From NCBI GenBank assembly GCA_920105625.2, contig OV050032.1, forward strand, positions 103,152,542 to 103,216,541: 64,000 bases of DNA. The letters are read 5' to 3'. Position numbers and translations under genes: made by a program. Under the pieces are notes generated by a model that did no database searches, was not told the origin of the DNA, and saw nothing but the letters and a program-made list of their open reading frames with translations. The stretch is from Clusia tigrina. Taxonomy: Eukaryota > Arthropoda > Insecta > Diptera > Clusiidae. Positions 47,643-60,380 of the stretch are shown piece after piece (the first letter of the stretch is position 1; every line of letters starts with the position of its first letter).

Positions 47643-50600
47643 CATTTGTGTGTTGCAATCTTTGATAGGTGTAGGACGTACCATATAGAAGTTAGGGCCA
47701 TTTGAAGTTTTATCAGTGTTTGATTTGGGACTCTAGGGTAACATAGCTTTGAGCGATGGCTTCAATTGACAAGAGTCTCGGTTACTTCATTGTTACAAAA
47801 TTTCAAGGTTTTATGACGCTCCAGTAAAAAGTTACAAGCACTTGTATGTTGCAAACTTTGATAGGTGTAGGACGTACCGTAAAGAAGTTAGGGCCATTTG
47901 AAGTTTTATCAGTGTTTGATTTGGGACTCTAGGGTAGCATAGCTTTGAGCGATGGCTCAAATTGACAAGAGGCTCGAGTACTTTATTGTTTCAAAATTTC
48001 AAGGTTTTATGACGCTCCAGTAAAAAGTTACAAGCATTTGTGTGTTGCAAACTTTGATAGGTGTAGGACGTACCGTAAAGAAGTTAGGGCCATTTGAAGT
48101 TTTATCAGTGTTTGATTTGGGACTCTAGGGTAGCATAGCTTTGAGCGATGGCTTAAATTGACAAGAGGCTCGAGTACTTTATTGTTTCAAAATTTCAAGG
48201 TTTTATGACGCTCCAGTAAAAAGTTACAAGCATTTGTGTGTTGCAATCTTTGATAGGTGTAGGACGTACCATATAGAAGTTAGGGCCATTTGAAGTTTTA
48301 TCAGTGTTTGATTTGGGACTCTAGGGTAACATAGCTTTGAGCGATGGCTTAAATTGACAAGAGTCTCTGTTACTTCATTGTTACAAAATTTCAAGGTTTT
48401 ATGATGCTCCAGTAAAAAGTTACAAGCACTTGTATGTTGCAAACTTTGATAGGTGTAGGACGTACCGTAAAGAAGTTAGGGCCATTTGAAGTTTTATCAG
48501 TGTTTGATTTGGGACTCTAGGGTAGCATAGCTTTGAGCGATGGCTTAAATTGACAAGAGGCTCGAGTACTTTATTGTTTCAAAATTTCAAGGTTTTATGA
48601 CGCTCCAGTAAAAAGTTACAAGCATTTGTGTGTTGCAAACTTTGATAGGTGTAGGACGTACCATATAGAAGTTAGGGGCATTTGAAGTTTTATCAGTGTT
48701 TGATTTGGGACTCTAGGGTAGCATAGCTTTGAGCGATGGCTTAAATTTACAAGAGGCTCGAGTACTTTATTGTTTCAAAATTTCAAGGTTTTATGACGCT
48801 CCAGTAAAAAGTTACAAGCATTTGTGTGTTGCAATCTTTGATAGGTATAGGACGTACCATATAGAAGTTAGGGCCATTTGAAGTTTTATCAGTGTTTGAT
48901 TTGGGACTCTAGGGTAACATAGCTTTGAGCGATGGCTTAAATTGACAAGAGTCTCGGTTACTTCATTGTTACAAAATTTCAAGGTTTTATGATGCTCCAG
49001 TAAAAAGTTACAAGCACTTGTATGTTGCAAACTTTGATAGGTGTAGGACGTACCGTAAAGAAGTTAGGGCCATTTGAAGTTTTATCAGTGTTTGATTTGG
49101 GACTCTAGGGTAGCATAGCTTTGAGCGATGGCTTAAATTGACAAGAGGCTCGAGTACTTTATTGTTTCAAAATTTCAAGGTTTTATGACGCTCCAGTAAA
49201 AAGTTACAAGCATTTGTGTGTTGCAAACTTTGATAGGTGTAGGACGTACCGTAAAGAAGTTAGGGCCATTTGAAGTTTTATCAGTGTTTGATTTGGGACT
49301 CTAGGGTAGCATAGCTTTGAGCGATGGCTTAAATTGACAAGAGGCTCGAGTACTTTATTGTTTCAAAATTTCAAGGTTTTATGACGCTCCAGAAAAAAGT
49401 TACAAGCATTTGTGTGTTGCAATCTTTGATAGGTGTAGGACGTACCATATAGAAGTTAGGGCCATTTGAAGTTTTATCAGTGTTTGATTTGGGACTCTAG
49501 GGTAACATAGCTTTGAGCGATGGCTTAAATTGACAAGAGTCTCGGTTACTTCATTGTTACAAAATTTCGAGGTTTTATGATGCTCCAGTAAAAAGTTACA
49601 AGCACTTGTATGTTGCAAACTTTGATAGGTGTAGGACGTACCGTAAAGAAGTTAGGGCCATTTGAAGTTTTATCAGTGTTTGATTTGGGACTCTAGGGTA
49701 GCATAGCTTTGAGCGATGGCTTAAATTGACAAGAGGCTCGAGTACTTTATTGTTTCAAAATTTCAAGGTTTTATGACGCTCCAGTAAAAAGTTACAAGCA
49801 TTTGTGTGTTGCAAACTTTGATAGGTGTAGGACGTACCGTATAGAAGTTAGGGCCATTTGAAGTTTTATCAGTGTTTGATTTGGGACTCTAGGGTAGCAT
49901 AGCTTTGAGCGATGGCTTAAATTGACAAGAGGCTCGAGTACTTTATTGTTTCAAAATTTCAAGGTTTTATGACGCTCCAGTAAAAAGTTACAAGCATTTG
50001 TGTGTTGCAATCTTTGATAGGTGTAGGACGTACCATATAGAAGTTAGGGCCATTTGAAGTTTTATCAGTGTTTGATTTGGGACTCTAGGGTAACATAGCT
50101 TTGAGCGATGGCTTAAATTGACAAGAGTCTCGGTTACTTCATTGTTACAAAATTTCAAGGTTTTATGATGCTCCAGTAAAAAGTTACAAGCACTTGTATG
50201 TTGCAAACTTTGATAGGTGTAGGACGTACCGTAAAGAAGTTAGGGCCATTTGAAGTTTTATCAGTGTTTGATTTGGGACTCTAGGGTAGCATAGCTTTGA
50301 GCGATGGCTTAAATTGACAAGAGGCTCGAGTACTTTATTGTTTCCAAATTTCAAGGTTTTATGACGCTCCAGTAAAAAGTTACAAGCATTTGTGTGTTGC
50401 AAACTTTGATAGGTGTAGGACGTACCATATAGAAGTTAGGGCCATTTGAAGTTTTATCAGTGTTTGATTTGGGACTCTAGGGTAGCATAGCTTTGAGCGA
50501 TGGCTTAAATTGACAAGAGGCTCGAGTACTTTATTGTTTCAAAATTTCAAGGTTTTATGACGCTCCAGTAAAAAGTTACAAGCATTTGTGTGTTGCAATC

Positions 50601-53600
50601 TTTGATAGGTGTAGGACGTACCATATAGAAGTTAGGGCCATTTGAAGTTTTATCAGTGTTTGATTTGGGACTCTAGGGTAACATAGCTTTGAGCGATGGC
50701 TTAAATTGACAAGAGTCTCGGTTACTTCATTGTTACAAAATTTCAAGGTTTTATGATGCTCCAGTAAAATGTTACAAGCACTTGTATGTTGCAAACTTTG
50801 ATAGGTGTAGGACGTACCGTAAAGAAGTTAGGGCCATTTGAAGTTTTATCAGTGTTTGATTTGGGACTCTAGGGTAGCATAGCTTTGAGCGATGGCTTAA
50901 ATTGACAAGAGGCTCGAGTACTTTATTGTTTCAAAATTTCAAGGTTTTATGACGCTCCAGTAAAAAGTTACAAGCATTTGTGTGTTGCAAACTGTGATAG
51001 GTGTAGGACGTACCGTAAAGAAGTTAGGGCCATTTGAAGTTTTATCAGTGTTTGATTTGGGACTCTAGGGTAGCATAGCTTTGAGCGATGGCTTAAATTG
51101 ACAAGAGGCTCGAGTACTTTATTGTTTCAAAATTTCAAGGTTTTATGACGCTCCAGTAAAAAGTTACAAGCATTTGTGTGTTGCAATCTTTGATAGGTGT
51201 AGGACGTACCATATAGAAGTTAGGGCCATTTGAAGTTTTATCAGTGTTTGATTTGGTACTCTAGGGTAACATAGCTTTGAGCGATGGCTTAAATTGACAA
51301 GAGTCTCGGTTACTTCATTGTTACAAAATTTCAAGGTTTTATGATGCTCCAGTAAAAAGTTACAAGCACTTGTATGTTGCAAACTTTGATAGGTGTAGGA
51401 CGTACCGTAAAGAAGTTAGGGCCATTTGAAGTTTTATCAGTGTTTGATTTGGGACTCTAGGGTAGCATAGCTTTGAGCGATGGCTTAAATTGACAAGAGG
51501 CTCGAGTACTTTATTGTTTCAAAATTTCAAGGTTTTATGACGCTCCAGTAAAAAGTTACAAGCATTTGTGTGTTGCAAACTTTGATAGGTGTAGGACGTA
51601 CCATATAGAAGTTAGGGCCATTTGAAGTTTTATCAGTGTTTGATTTGGGACTCTAGGGTAGCATAGCTTTGAGCGATGGCTTAAATTGACAAGAGGCTCG
51701 AGTACTTTATTGTTTCAAAATTTCAAGGTTTTATGACGCTCCAGTAAAAAGTTACAAGCATTTGTGTGTTGCAAACTTTGATAGGTGTAGGACGTACCAT
51801 ATAGAAGTTAGGGCCATTTGAAGTTTTATCAGTGTTTGATTTGGGACTCTAGGGCAGCATAGCTTTGAGCGATGGCTTAAATTGACAAGAGTCTCGGGTA
51901 CTTCATTGTTACAAAATTTCAAGGTTTTATGACGCTCCAGTAAAAAGTTACAAGCATTTGTATGTTGCAAACTTTGATAGGTGTAGGACGTACCGTAAAG
52001 AAGTTAGGGCCATTTGAAGTTTTATCAGTGTTTGATTTGGGACTCTAGGGTAGCATAGCTTTGAGCGATGGCTTAAATTGACAAGAGGCTCGAGTACTTT
52101 ATTGTTTCAAAATTTCAAGGTTTTATGACGCTCCAGTAAAAAGTTACAAGCATTTGTGTGTTGCAAACTTTGATAGGTGTAGGACGTACCATATAGAAGT
52201 TAGGGCCATTTGAAGTTTTATCAGTGTTTGATTTGGGACTCTAGGGTAGCATAGCTTTGAGCGATGGCTTAAATTGACAAGAGGCTCGAGTACTTTATTG
52301 TTTCAAAATTTCAAGGTTTTATGACGCTCCAGTAAAAAGTTACAAGCATTTGTGTGTTGCAATCTTTGATAGGTGTAGGACGTACCATATAGAAGTTAGG
52401 GCCATTTGAAGTTTTATCAGTGTTTGATTTGGGACTCTAGGGTAACATAGCTTTGAGCGATGGCTTAAATTGACAAGAGTCTCGGTTACTTCATTGTTAC
52501 AAAATTTCAAGGTTTTATGATGCTCCAGTAAAAAGTTACAAGCACTTGTATGTTGCAAACTTTGATAGGTGTAGGACGTACCGTAAAGAAGTTAGGGCCA
52601 TTTGAAGTTTTATCAGTGTTTGATTTGGGACTCTAGGGTAGCATAGCTTTGAGCGATGGCTTAAATTGACAAGAGGCTCGAGTACTTTATTGTTTCAAAA
52701 TTTCAAGGTTTTATGACGCTCCAGTAAAAAGTTACAAGCATTTGTGTGTTGCAAACTTTGATAGGTGTAGGACGTACCATATAGAAGTTAGGGCCATTTG
52801 AAGTTTTATCAGTGTTTGATTTGGGACTCTAGGGTAGCATAGCGTTGAGCGATGGCTTAAATTGACAAGAGGCTCGAGTACTTTATTGTTTCAAAATTTC
52901 AAGGTTTTATGACGCTCCAGTAAAAAGTTACAAGCATTTGTGTGTTGCAAACTTTGATAGGTGTAGGACGTACCGTAAAGAAGTTAGGGCCATTTGAAGT
53001 TTTATCAGTGTTTGATTTGGGACTCTAGGGTAGCATAGCTTTGAGCGATGGCTTAAATTGACAAGAGGCTCGAGTACTTTATTGTTTCAAAATTTCAAGG
53101 TTTTATGACGCTCCAGTAAAAAGTTACAAGCATTTGTGTGTTGCAATCTTTGATAGGTGTAGGACGTACCATATAGAAGTTAGGGCCATTTGAAGTTTTA
53201 TCAGTGTTTGATTTGGGACTCTAGGGTAACATAGCTTTGAGCGATGGCTTAAATTGACAAGAGTCTCGGTTACTTCATTGTTACAAAATTTCAAGGTTTT
53301 ATGATGCTCCAGTAAAAAGTTACAAGCACTTGTATGTTGCAAACTTTGATAGGTGTAGGACGTACCGTAAAGAAGTTAGGGCCATTTGAAGTTTTATCAG
53401 TGTTTGATTTGGGACTCTAGGGTAGCATAGCTTTGAGCGATGGCTTAAATTGACAAGAGGCTCGAGTACTTTATTGTTTCAAAATTTCAAGGTTTTATGA
53501 CGCTCCAGTAAAAAGTTACAAGCATTTGTGTGTTGCAAACTTTGATAGGTGTAGGACGTACCATATAGAAGTTAGGGCCATTTGAAGTTTTATCAGTGTT

Positions 53601-53970
53601 TGATTTGGGACTCTAGGGTAGCATAGCTTTGAGCGATGGCTTAAATTGACAAGAGGCTCGAGTACTTTATTGTTTCAAAATTTCAAGGTTTTATGACGCT
53701 CCAGTAAAAAGTTACAAGCATTTGTGTGTTGAAATCTTTGATAGGTGTAGGACGTACCATATAGAAGTTAGGGCCATTTGAAGTTTTATCAGTGTTTGAT
53801 TTGGGACTCTAGGGTAACATAGCTTTGAGCGATGGCTTAAATTGACAAGAGTCTCGGTTACTTCATTGTTACAAAATTTCAAGGTTTTATGATGCTCCAG
53901 TAAAAAGTTACAAGCACTTGTATGTTGCAAACTTTGATAGGTGTAGGACGTACCGTAAAGAAGTTAGGGC

Positions 53971-53980
53971 CATTTAAGTT
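53971..53980. other. 1 bp deletion in monomer 276
   Basis: The usual 'catttgaagtt' reads 'catttaagtt', losing the g. The matching place in copy II is intact, so the loss followed the duplication. Unlike the other 1 bp changes it does not sit in a homopolymer run. Confidence 0.85.
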
Positions 53981-55272
53981 TTATCAGTGTTTGATTTGGG
54001 ACTCTAGGGTAGCATAGCTTTGAGCGATGGCTTAAATTGACAAGAGGCTCGAGTACTTTATTGTTTCAAAATTTCAAGGTTTTATGACGCTCCAGTAAAA
54101 AGTTACAAGCATTTGTGTGTTGCAAACTTTGATAGGTGTAGGACGTACCGTAAAGAAGTTAGGGCCATTTGAAGTTTTATCAGTGTTTGATTTGGGACTC
54201 TAGGGTAGCATAGCTTTGAGCGATGGCTTAAATTGACAAGAGGCTCGAGTACTTTATTGTTTCAAAATTTCAAGGTTTTATGACGCTCCAGTAAAAAGTT
54301 ACAAGCATTTGTGTGTTGCAATCTTTGATAGGTGTAGGACGTACCATATAGAAGTTAGGGCCATTTGAAGTTTTATCAGTGTTTGATTTGGGACTCTAGG
54401 GTAACATAGCTTTGAGCGATGGCTTAAATTGACAAGAGTCTCGGTTACTTCATTGTTACAAAATTTCAAGGTTTTATGATGCTCCAGTAAAAAGTTACAA
54501 GCACTTGTATGTTGCAAACTTTGATAGGTGTAGGACGTACCGTAAAGAAGTTAGGGCCATTTGAAGTTTTATCAGTGTTTGATTTGGGACTCTAGGGTAG
54601 CATAGCTTTGAGCGATGGCTTAAATTGACAAGAGGCTCGAGTACTTTATTGTTTCAAAATTTCAAGGTTTTATGACGCTCCAGTAAAAAGTTACAAGCAT
54701 TTGTGTGTTGCAAACTTTGATAAGTGTAGGACGTACCATGTAGAAGTTAGGGCCATTTGAAGTTTTATCAGTGTTTGATTTGGGACTCTAGGGTAGCATA
54801 GCTTTGAGCGATGGCTTAAATTGACAAGAGGCTCGAGTACTTTATTGTTTCAAAATTTCAAGGTTTTATGACGCTCCAGTAAAAAGTTACAAGCATTTGT
54901 GTGTTGCAAACTTTGATAGGTGTAGGACGTACCATATAGAAGTTAGGGCCATTTGAAGTTTTATCAGTGTTTGATTTGGGACTCTAGGGCAGCATAGCTT
55001 TGAGCGATGGCTTAAATTGACAAGAGTCTCGGGTACTTCATTGTTACAAAATTTCAAGGTTTTATGACGCTCCAGTAAAAAGTTACAAGCATTTGTATGT
55101 TGAAAACTTTGATAGGTGTAGGACGTACCGTAAAGAAGTTAGGGCCATTTGAAGTTTTATCAGTGTTTGATTTGGGACTCTAGGGTAGCATAGCTTTGAG
55201 CGATGGCTTAAATTGACAAGAGGCTCGAGTACTTTATTGTTTCAAAATTTCAAGGTTTTATGACGCTCCAGT

Positions 55273-55276
55273 AAAA
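55273..55276. other. 1 bp deletion in an A run of monomer 282
   Basis: The usual 'ccagtaaaaagtt' reads 'ccagtaaaagtt', four A instead of five. After this the register is 13+196k to the end of the window. Confidence 0.85.
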
Positions 55277-55284
55277 GTTACAAG

Positions 55285-58200
55285 CATTTGTGTGTTGCAA
55301 ACTTTGATAGGTGTAGGACGTACCATATAGAAGTTAGGGCCATTTGAAGTTTTATCAGTGTTTGATTTGGGACTCTAGGGTAGCATATCTTTGAGCGATG
55401 GCTTAAATTGACAAGAGGCTCGAGTACTTTATTGTTTCAAAATTTCAAGGTTTTATGACGCTCCAGTAAAAAGTTACAAGCATTTGTGTGTTGCAATCTT
55501 TGATAGGTGTAGGACGTACCATATAGAAGTTAGGGCCATTTGAAGTTTTATCAGTGTTTGATTTGGGACTCTAGGGTAACATAGCTTTGAGCGATGGCTT
55601 AAATTGACAAGAGTCTCGGTTACTTCATTGTTACAAAATTTCAAGGTTTTATGATGCTCCAGTAAAAAGTTACAAGCACTTGTATGTTGCAAACTTTGAT
55701 AGGTGTAGGACGTACCGTAAAGAAGTTAGGGCCATTTGAAGTTTTATCAGTGTTTGATTTGGGACTCTAGGGTAGCATAGCTTTGAGCGATGGCTTAAAT
55801 TGACAAGAGGCTCGAGTAGTTTATTGTTTCAAAATTTCAAGGTTTTATGATGCTCCAGTAAAAAGTTATAAGCACTTGTATGTTGCAAACTTTGATAGGT
55901 GTAGGACGTACCGTAAAGAAGTTAGGGCCATTTGAAGTTTTATCAGTGTTTGATTTGGGACTCTAGGGTAGCATAGCTTTGAGCGATGGCTTAAATTGAC
56001 AAAAGGCTCGAGTACTTTATTGTTTCAAAATTTCAAGGTTTTATGACGCTCCAGTAAAAAGTTACAAGCATTTGTGTGTTGCAAACTTTGATAGGTGTAG
56101 GACGTACCATATAGAAGTTAGGGCCATTTGAAGTTTTATCAGTGTTTGATTTGGGACTCTAGGGTAACATAGCTTTGAGCGATGGCTTAAATTGACAAGA
56201 GTCTCGGTTACTTCATTGTTACAAAATTTCAAGGTTTTATGATGCTCCAGTAAAAAGTTACAAGCACTTGTATGTTGCAAACTTTGATAGGTGTAGGACG
56301 TACCGTAAAGAAGTTAGGGCCATTTGAAGTTTTATCAGTGTTTGATTTGGGACTCTAGGGTAGCATAGCTTTGAGCGATGGCTTAAATTGACAAGAGGCT
56401 CGAGTACTTTATTGTTTCAAAATTTCAAGGTTTTATGATGCTCCAGTAAAAAGTTATAAGCACTTGTATGTTGCAAACTTTGATAGGTGTAGGACGTACC
56501 GTAAAGAAGTTAGGGCCATTTGAAGTTTTATCAGTGTTTGATTTGGGACTCTAGGGTAGCATAGCTTTGAGCGATGGCTTAAATTGACAAGAGGCTCGAG
56601 TACTTTATTGTTTCAAAATTTCAAGGTTTTATGATGCTCCAGTAAAAAGTTATAAGCACTTGTATGTTGCAAACTTTGATAGGTGTAGGACGTACCGTAA
56701 AGAAGTTAGGGCCATTTGAAGTTTTATCAGTGTTTGATTTGGGACTCTAGGGTAGCATAGCTTTGAGCGATGGCTTAAATTGACAAGAGGCTCGAGTACT
56801 TTATTGTTTCAAAATTTCAAGGTTTTATGATGCTCCAGTAAAAAGTTATAAGCACTTGTATGTTGCAAACTTTGATAGGTGTAGGACGTACCGTAAAGAA
56901 GTTAGGGCCATTTGAAGTTTTATCAGTGTTTGATTTGGGACTCTAGGGTAGCATAGCTTTGAGCGATGGCTTAAATTGACAAAAGGCTCGAGTACTTTAT
57001 TGTTTCAAAATTTCAAGGTTTTATGACGCTCCAGTAAAAAGTTACAAGCATTTGTGTGTTGCAAACTTTGATAGGTGTAGGACGTACCATATAGAAGTTA
57101 GGGCCATTTGAAGTTTTATCAGTGTTTGATTTGGGACTCTAGGGTAGCATAGCTTTGAGCGATGGCTTAAATTGACAAGAGGCTCGAGTACTTTATTGTT
57201 TCAAAATTTCAAGGTTTTATGACGCTCCAGTAAAAAGTTACAAGCATTTATGTGTTGCAAACTTTGATAGGTGTAGGACGTACCATATAGAAGTTAGGGC
57301 CATTTGAGGTTTTATCAGTGTTTGATTTGGGACTCTAGGGCAGCATAGCTTTGAGCGATGGCTTAAATTGACAAGAGTCTCGGGTACTTCATTGTTACAA
57401 AATTTCAAGGTTTTATTACGCTCCAGTAAAAAGTTATAAGCACTTGTATGTTGCAAACTTTGATAGGTGTAGGACGTACCGTAAAGAAGTTAGGGCCATT
57501 TGAAGTTTTATCAGTGTTTGATTTGGGACTCTAGGGTAGCATAGCTTTGAGCGATGGCTTAAATTGACAAGAGGCTCGAGTACTTTATTGTTTCAAAATT
57601 TCAAGGTTTTATGATGCTCCAGTAAAAAGTTATAAGCACTTGTATGTTGCAAACTTTGATAGGTGTAGGACGTACCGTAAAGAAGTTAGGGCCATTTGAA
57701 GTTTTATCAGTGTTTGATTTGGGACTCTAGGGTAGCATAGCTTTGAGCGATGGCTTAAATTGACAAAAGGCTCGAGTACTTTATTGTTTCAAAATTTCAA
57801 GGTTTTATGACGCTCCAGTAAAAAGTTACAAGCATTTGTGTGTTGCAAACTTTGATAGGTGTAGGACGTACCATATAGAAGTTAGGGCCATTTGAAGTTT
57901 TATCAGTGTTTGATTTGGGACTCTAGGGTAGCATAGCTTTGAGCGATGGCTTAAATTGACAAGAGGCTCGAGTACTTTATTGTTTCAAAATTTCAAGGTT
58001 TTATGACGCTCCAGTAAAAAGTTACAAGCATTTGTGTGTTGCAAACTTTGATAGGTGTAGGACGTACCGTATAGAAGTTAGGGCCATTTGAAGTTTTACC
58101 AGTGTTTGATTTGGGACTCTAGGGTAGCATAGCTTTGAGCGATGGCTTAAATTGACAAGAGGCTCGAGTACTTTATTGTTTCAAAATTTCAAGGTTTTAT

Positions 58201-60380
58201 GATGCTCCAGTAAAAAGTTATAAGCACTTGTATGTTGCAAACTTTGATAGGTGTAGGACGTACCGTAAAGAAGTTAGGGCCATTTGAAGTTTTATCAGTG
58301 TTTGATTTGGGACTCTAGGGTAGCATAGCTTTGAGCGATGGCTTAAATTGACAAGAGGCTCGAGTACTTTATTGTTTCAAAATTTCAAGGTTTTATGACG
58401 CTCCAGTAAAAAGTTACAAGCATTTGTGTGTTGCAAACTTTGATAGGTGTAGGACGTACCGTATAGAAGTTAGGGCCATTTGAAGTTTTACCAGTGTTTG
58501 ATTTGGGACTCTAGGGTAGCATAGCTTTGAGCGATGGCTTAGATTGACAAGAGGCTCGAGTACTTTATTGTTTCAAAATTTCAAGGTTTTATGACGCTCC
58601 AGTAAAAAGTTACAAGCATTTGTGTGTTGCAATCTTTGATAGGTGTAGGACGTACCATATAGAAGTTAGGACCATTTGAAGTTTTATCAGTGTTTGATTT
58701 GGGACTCTAGGGTAGCATAGCTTTGAGCGATGGCTTAAATTGACAAGAGGCTCGAGTAGTTTATTGTTTCAAAATTTCAAGGTTTTATGATGCTCCAGTA
58801 AAAAGTTATAAGCACTTGTATGTTGCAAACTTTGATAGGTGTAGGACGTACCGTAAAGAAGTTAGGGCCATTTGAAGTTTTATCAGTGTTTGATTTGGGA
58901 CTCTAGGGTAGCATAGCTTTGAGCGATGGCTTAAATTGACAAAAGGCTCGAGTACTTTATTGTTTCAAAATTTCAAGGTTTTATGACGCTCCAGTAAAAA
59001 GTTACAAGCATTTGTGTGTTGCAAACTTTGATAGGTGTAGGACGTACCATATAGAAGTTAGGGCCATTTGAAGTTTTATCAGTGTTTGATTTGGGACTCT
59101 AGGGTAACATAGCTTTGAGCGATGGCTTAAATTGACAAGAGTCTCGGTTACTTCATTGTTACAAAATTTCAAGGTTTTATGATGCTCCAGTAAAAAGTTA
59201 CAAGCACTTGTATGTTGCAAACTTTGATAGGTGTAGGACGTACCGTAAAGAAGTTAGGGCCATTTGAAGTTTTATCAGTGTTTGATTTGGGACTCTAGGG
59301 TAGCATAGCTTTGAGCGATGGCTTAAATTGACAAGAGGCTCGAGTACTTTATTGTTTCAAAATTTCAAGGTTTTATGATGCTCCAGTAAAAAGTTATAAG
59401 CACTTGTATGTTGCAAACTTTGATAGGTGTAGGACGTACCGTAAAGAAGTTAGGGCCATTTGAAGTTTTATCAGTGTTTGATTTGGGACTCTAGGGTAGC
59501 ATAGCTTTGAGCGATGGCTTAAATTGACAAGAGGCTCGAGTACTTTATTGTTTCAAAATTTCAAGGTTTTATGATGCTCCAGTAAAAAGTTATAAGCACT
59601 TGTATGTTGCAAACTTTGATAGGTGTAGGACGTACCGTAAAGAAGTTAGGGCCATTTGAAGTTTTATCAGTGTTTGATTTGGGACTCTAGGGTAGCATAG
59701 CTTTGAGCGATGGCTTAAATTGACAAGAGGCTCGAGTACTTTATTGTTTCAAAATTTCAAGGTTTTATGATGCTCCAGTAAAAAGTTATAAGCACTTGTA
59801 TGTTGCAAACTTTGATAGGTGTAGGACGTACCGTAAAGAAGTTAGGGCCATTTGAAGTTTTATCAGTGTTTGATTTGGGACTCTAGGGTAGCATAGCTTT
59901 GAGCGATGGCTTAAATTGACAAAAGGCTCGAGTACTTTATTGTTTCAAAATTTCAAGGTTTTATGACGCTCCAGTAAAAAGTTACAAGCATTTGTGTGTT
60001 GCAAACTTTGATAGGTGTAGGACGTACCATATAGAAGTTAGGGCCATTTGAAGTTTTATCAGTGTTTGATTTGGGACTCTAGGGTAGCATAGCTTTGAGC
60101 GATGGCTTAAATTGACAAGAGGCTCGAGTACTTTATTGTTTCAAAATTTCAAGGTTTTATGACGCTCCAGTAAAAAGTTACAAGCATTTGTGTGTTGCAA
60201 ACTTTGATAGGTGTAGGACGTACCGTATAGAAGTTAGGGCCATTTGAAGTTTTACCAGTGTTTGATTTGGGACTCTAGGGTAGCATAGCTTTGAGCGATG
60301 GCTTAGATTGACAAGAGGCTCGAGTACTTTATTGTTTCAAAATTTCAAGGTTTTATGACGCTCCAGTAAAAAGTTACAAG
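55285..60380. repeat. Expanded C-monomer sub-block of copy III: 26 monomers
   Basis: Copy II has two C monomers in the matching interval (40194, 40782); here there are eleven. The mark 'gagtagttt' occurs at 55819 and 58759, exactly 2940 bp apart, and the monomers after each (55873-57048 and 58813-59988) match in order, so a segment was duplicated. The second round (58617-60380) has nine monomers against fifteen in the first (55677-58616). Three monomers (57245, 58029, 58617) are hybrids of types found whole elsewhere and mark exchange points. Confidence 0.83.
56461..56656. repeat. Representative monomer, type C ('ttataag' form)
   Basis: Type C is X-like ('cacttgtatg' at 1-10, 'gtaaag' at 41-46, 'ggctcgag' at 133-140), and is entered from a monomer ending 'gatgctcc' and 'ttataag' (t instead of c at 193). 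Thirteen monomers are entered this way: starts 40194 and 40782 in copy II, and 55873, 56461, 56657, 56853, 57441, 57637, 58225, 58813, 59401, 59597 and 59793 in copy III. I found none before 40194. It is the most recently amplified form I can recognise. In some copies 'gacaaaagg' replaces 'gacaagagg' at 126-134. Confidence 0.85.

Larger units (their letters stand above)
47643..55284. repeat. Segmental duplication copy III, unexpanded part: 39 monomers
   Basis: It follows copy II at +14897 through 'ggcttcaattg' (47643), 'ggtatagg' (48819), 'aatttcgagg' (49407), 'gtttccaaat' (50191), 'ctgtgat' (50975 monomer) and 'gttgaaatc' (53719). The offset drops to +14896 after the deletion near 53975 and becomes +15092 after an extra Y-like monomer at 54698 ('gataagtg', 'catgtag'). 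The D (54894) and 'gttgaaaac' X (55090) monomers match 39802 and 39998. Private changes include 'ccagaaaaaag' near 49391. Confidence 0.87.
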
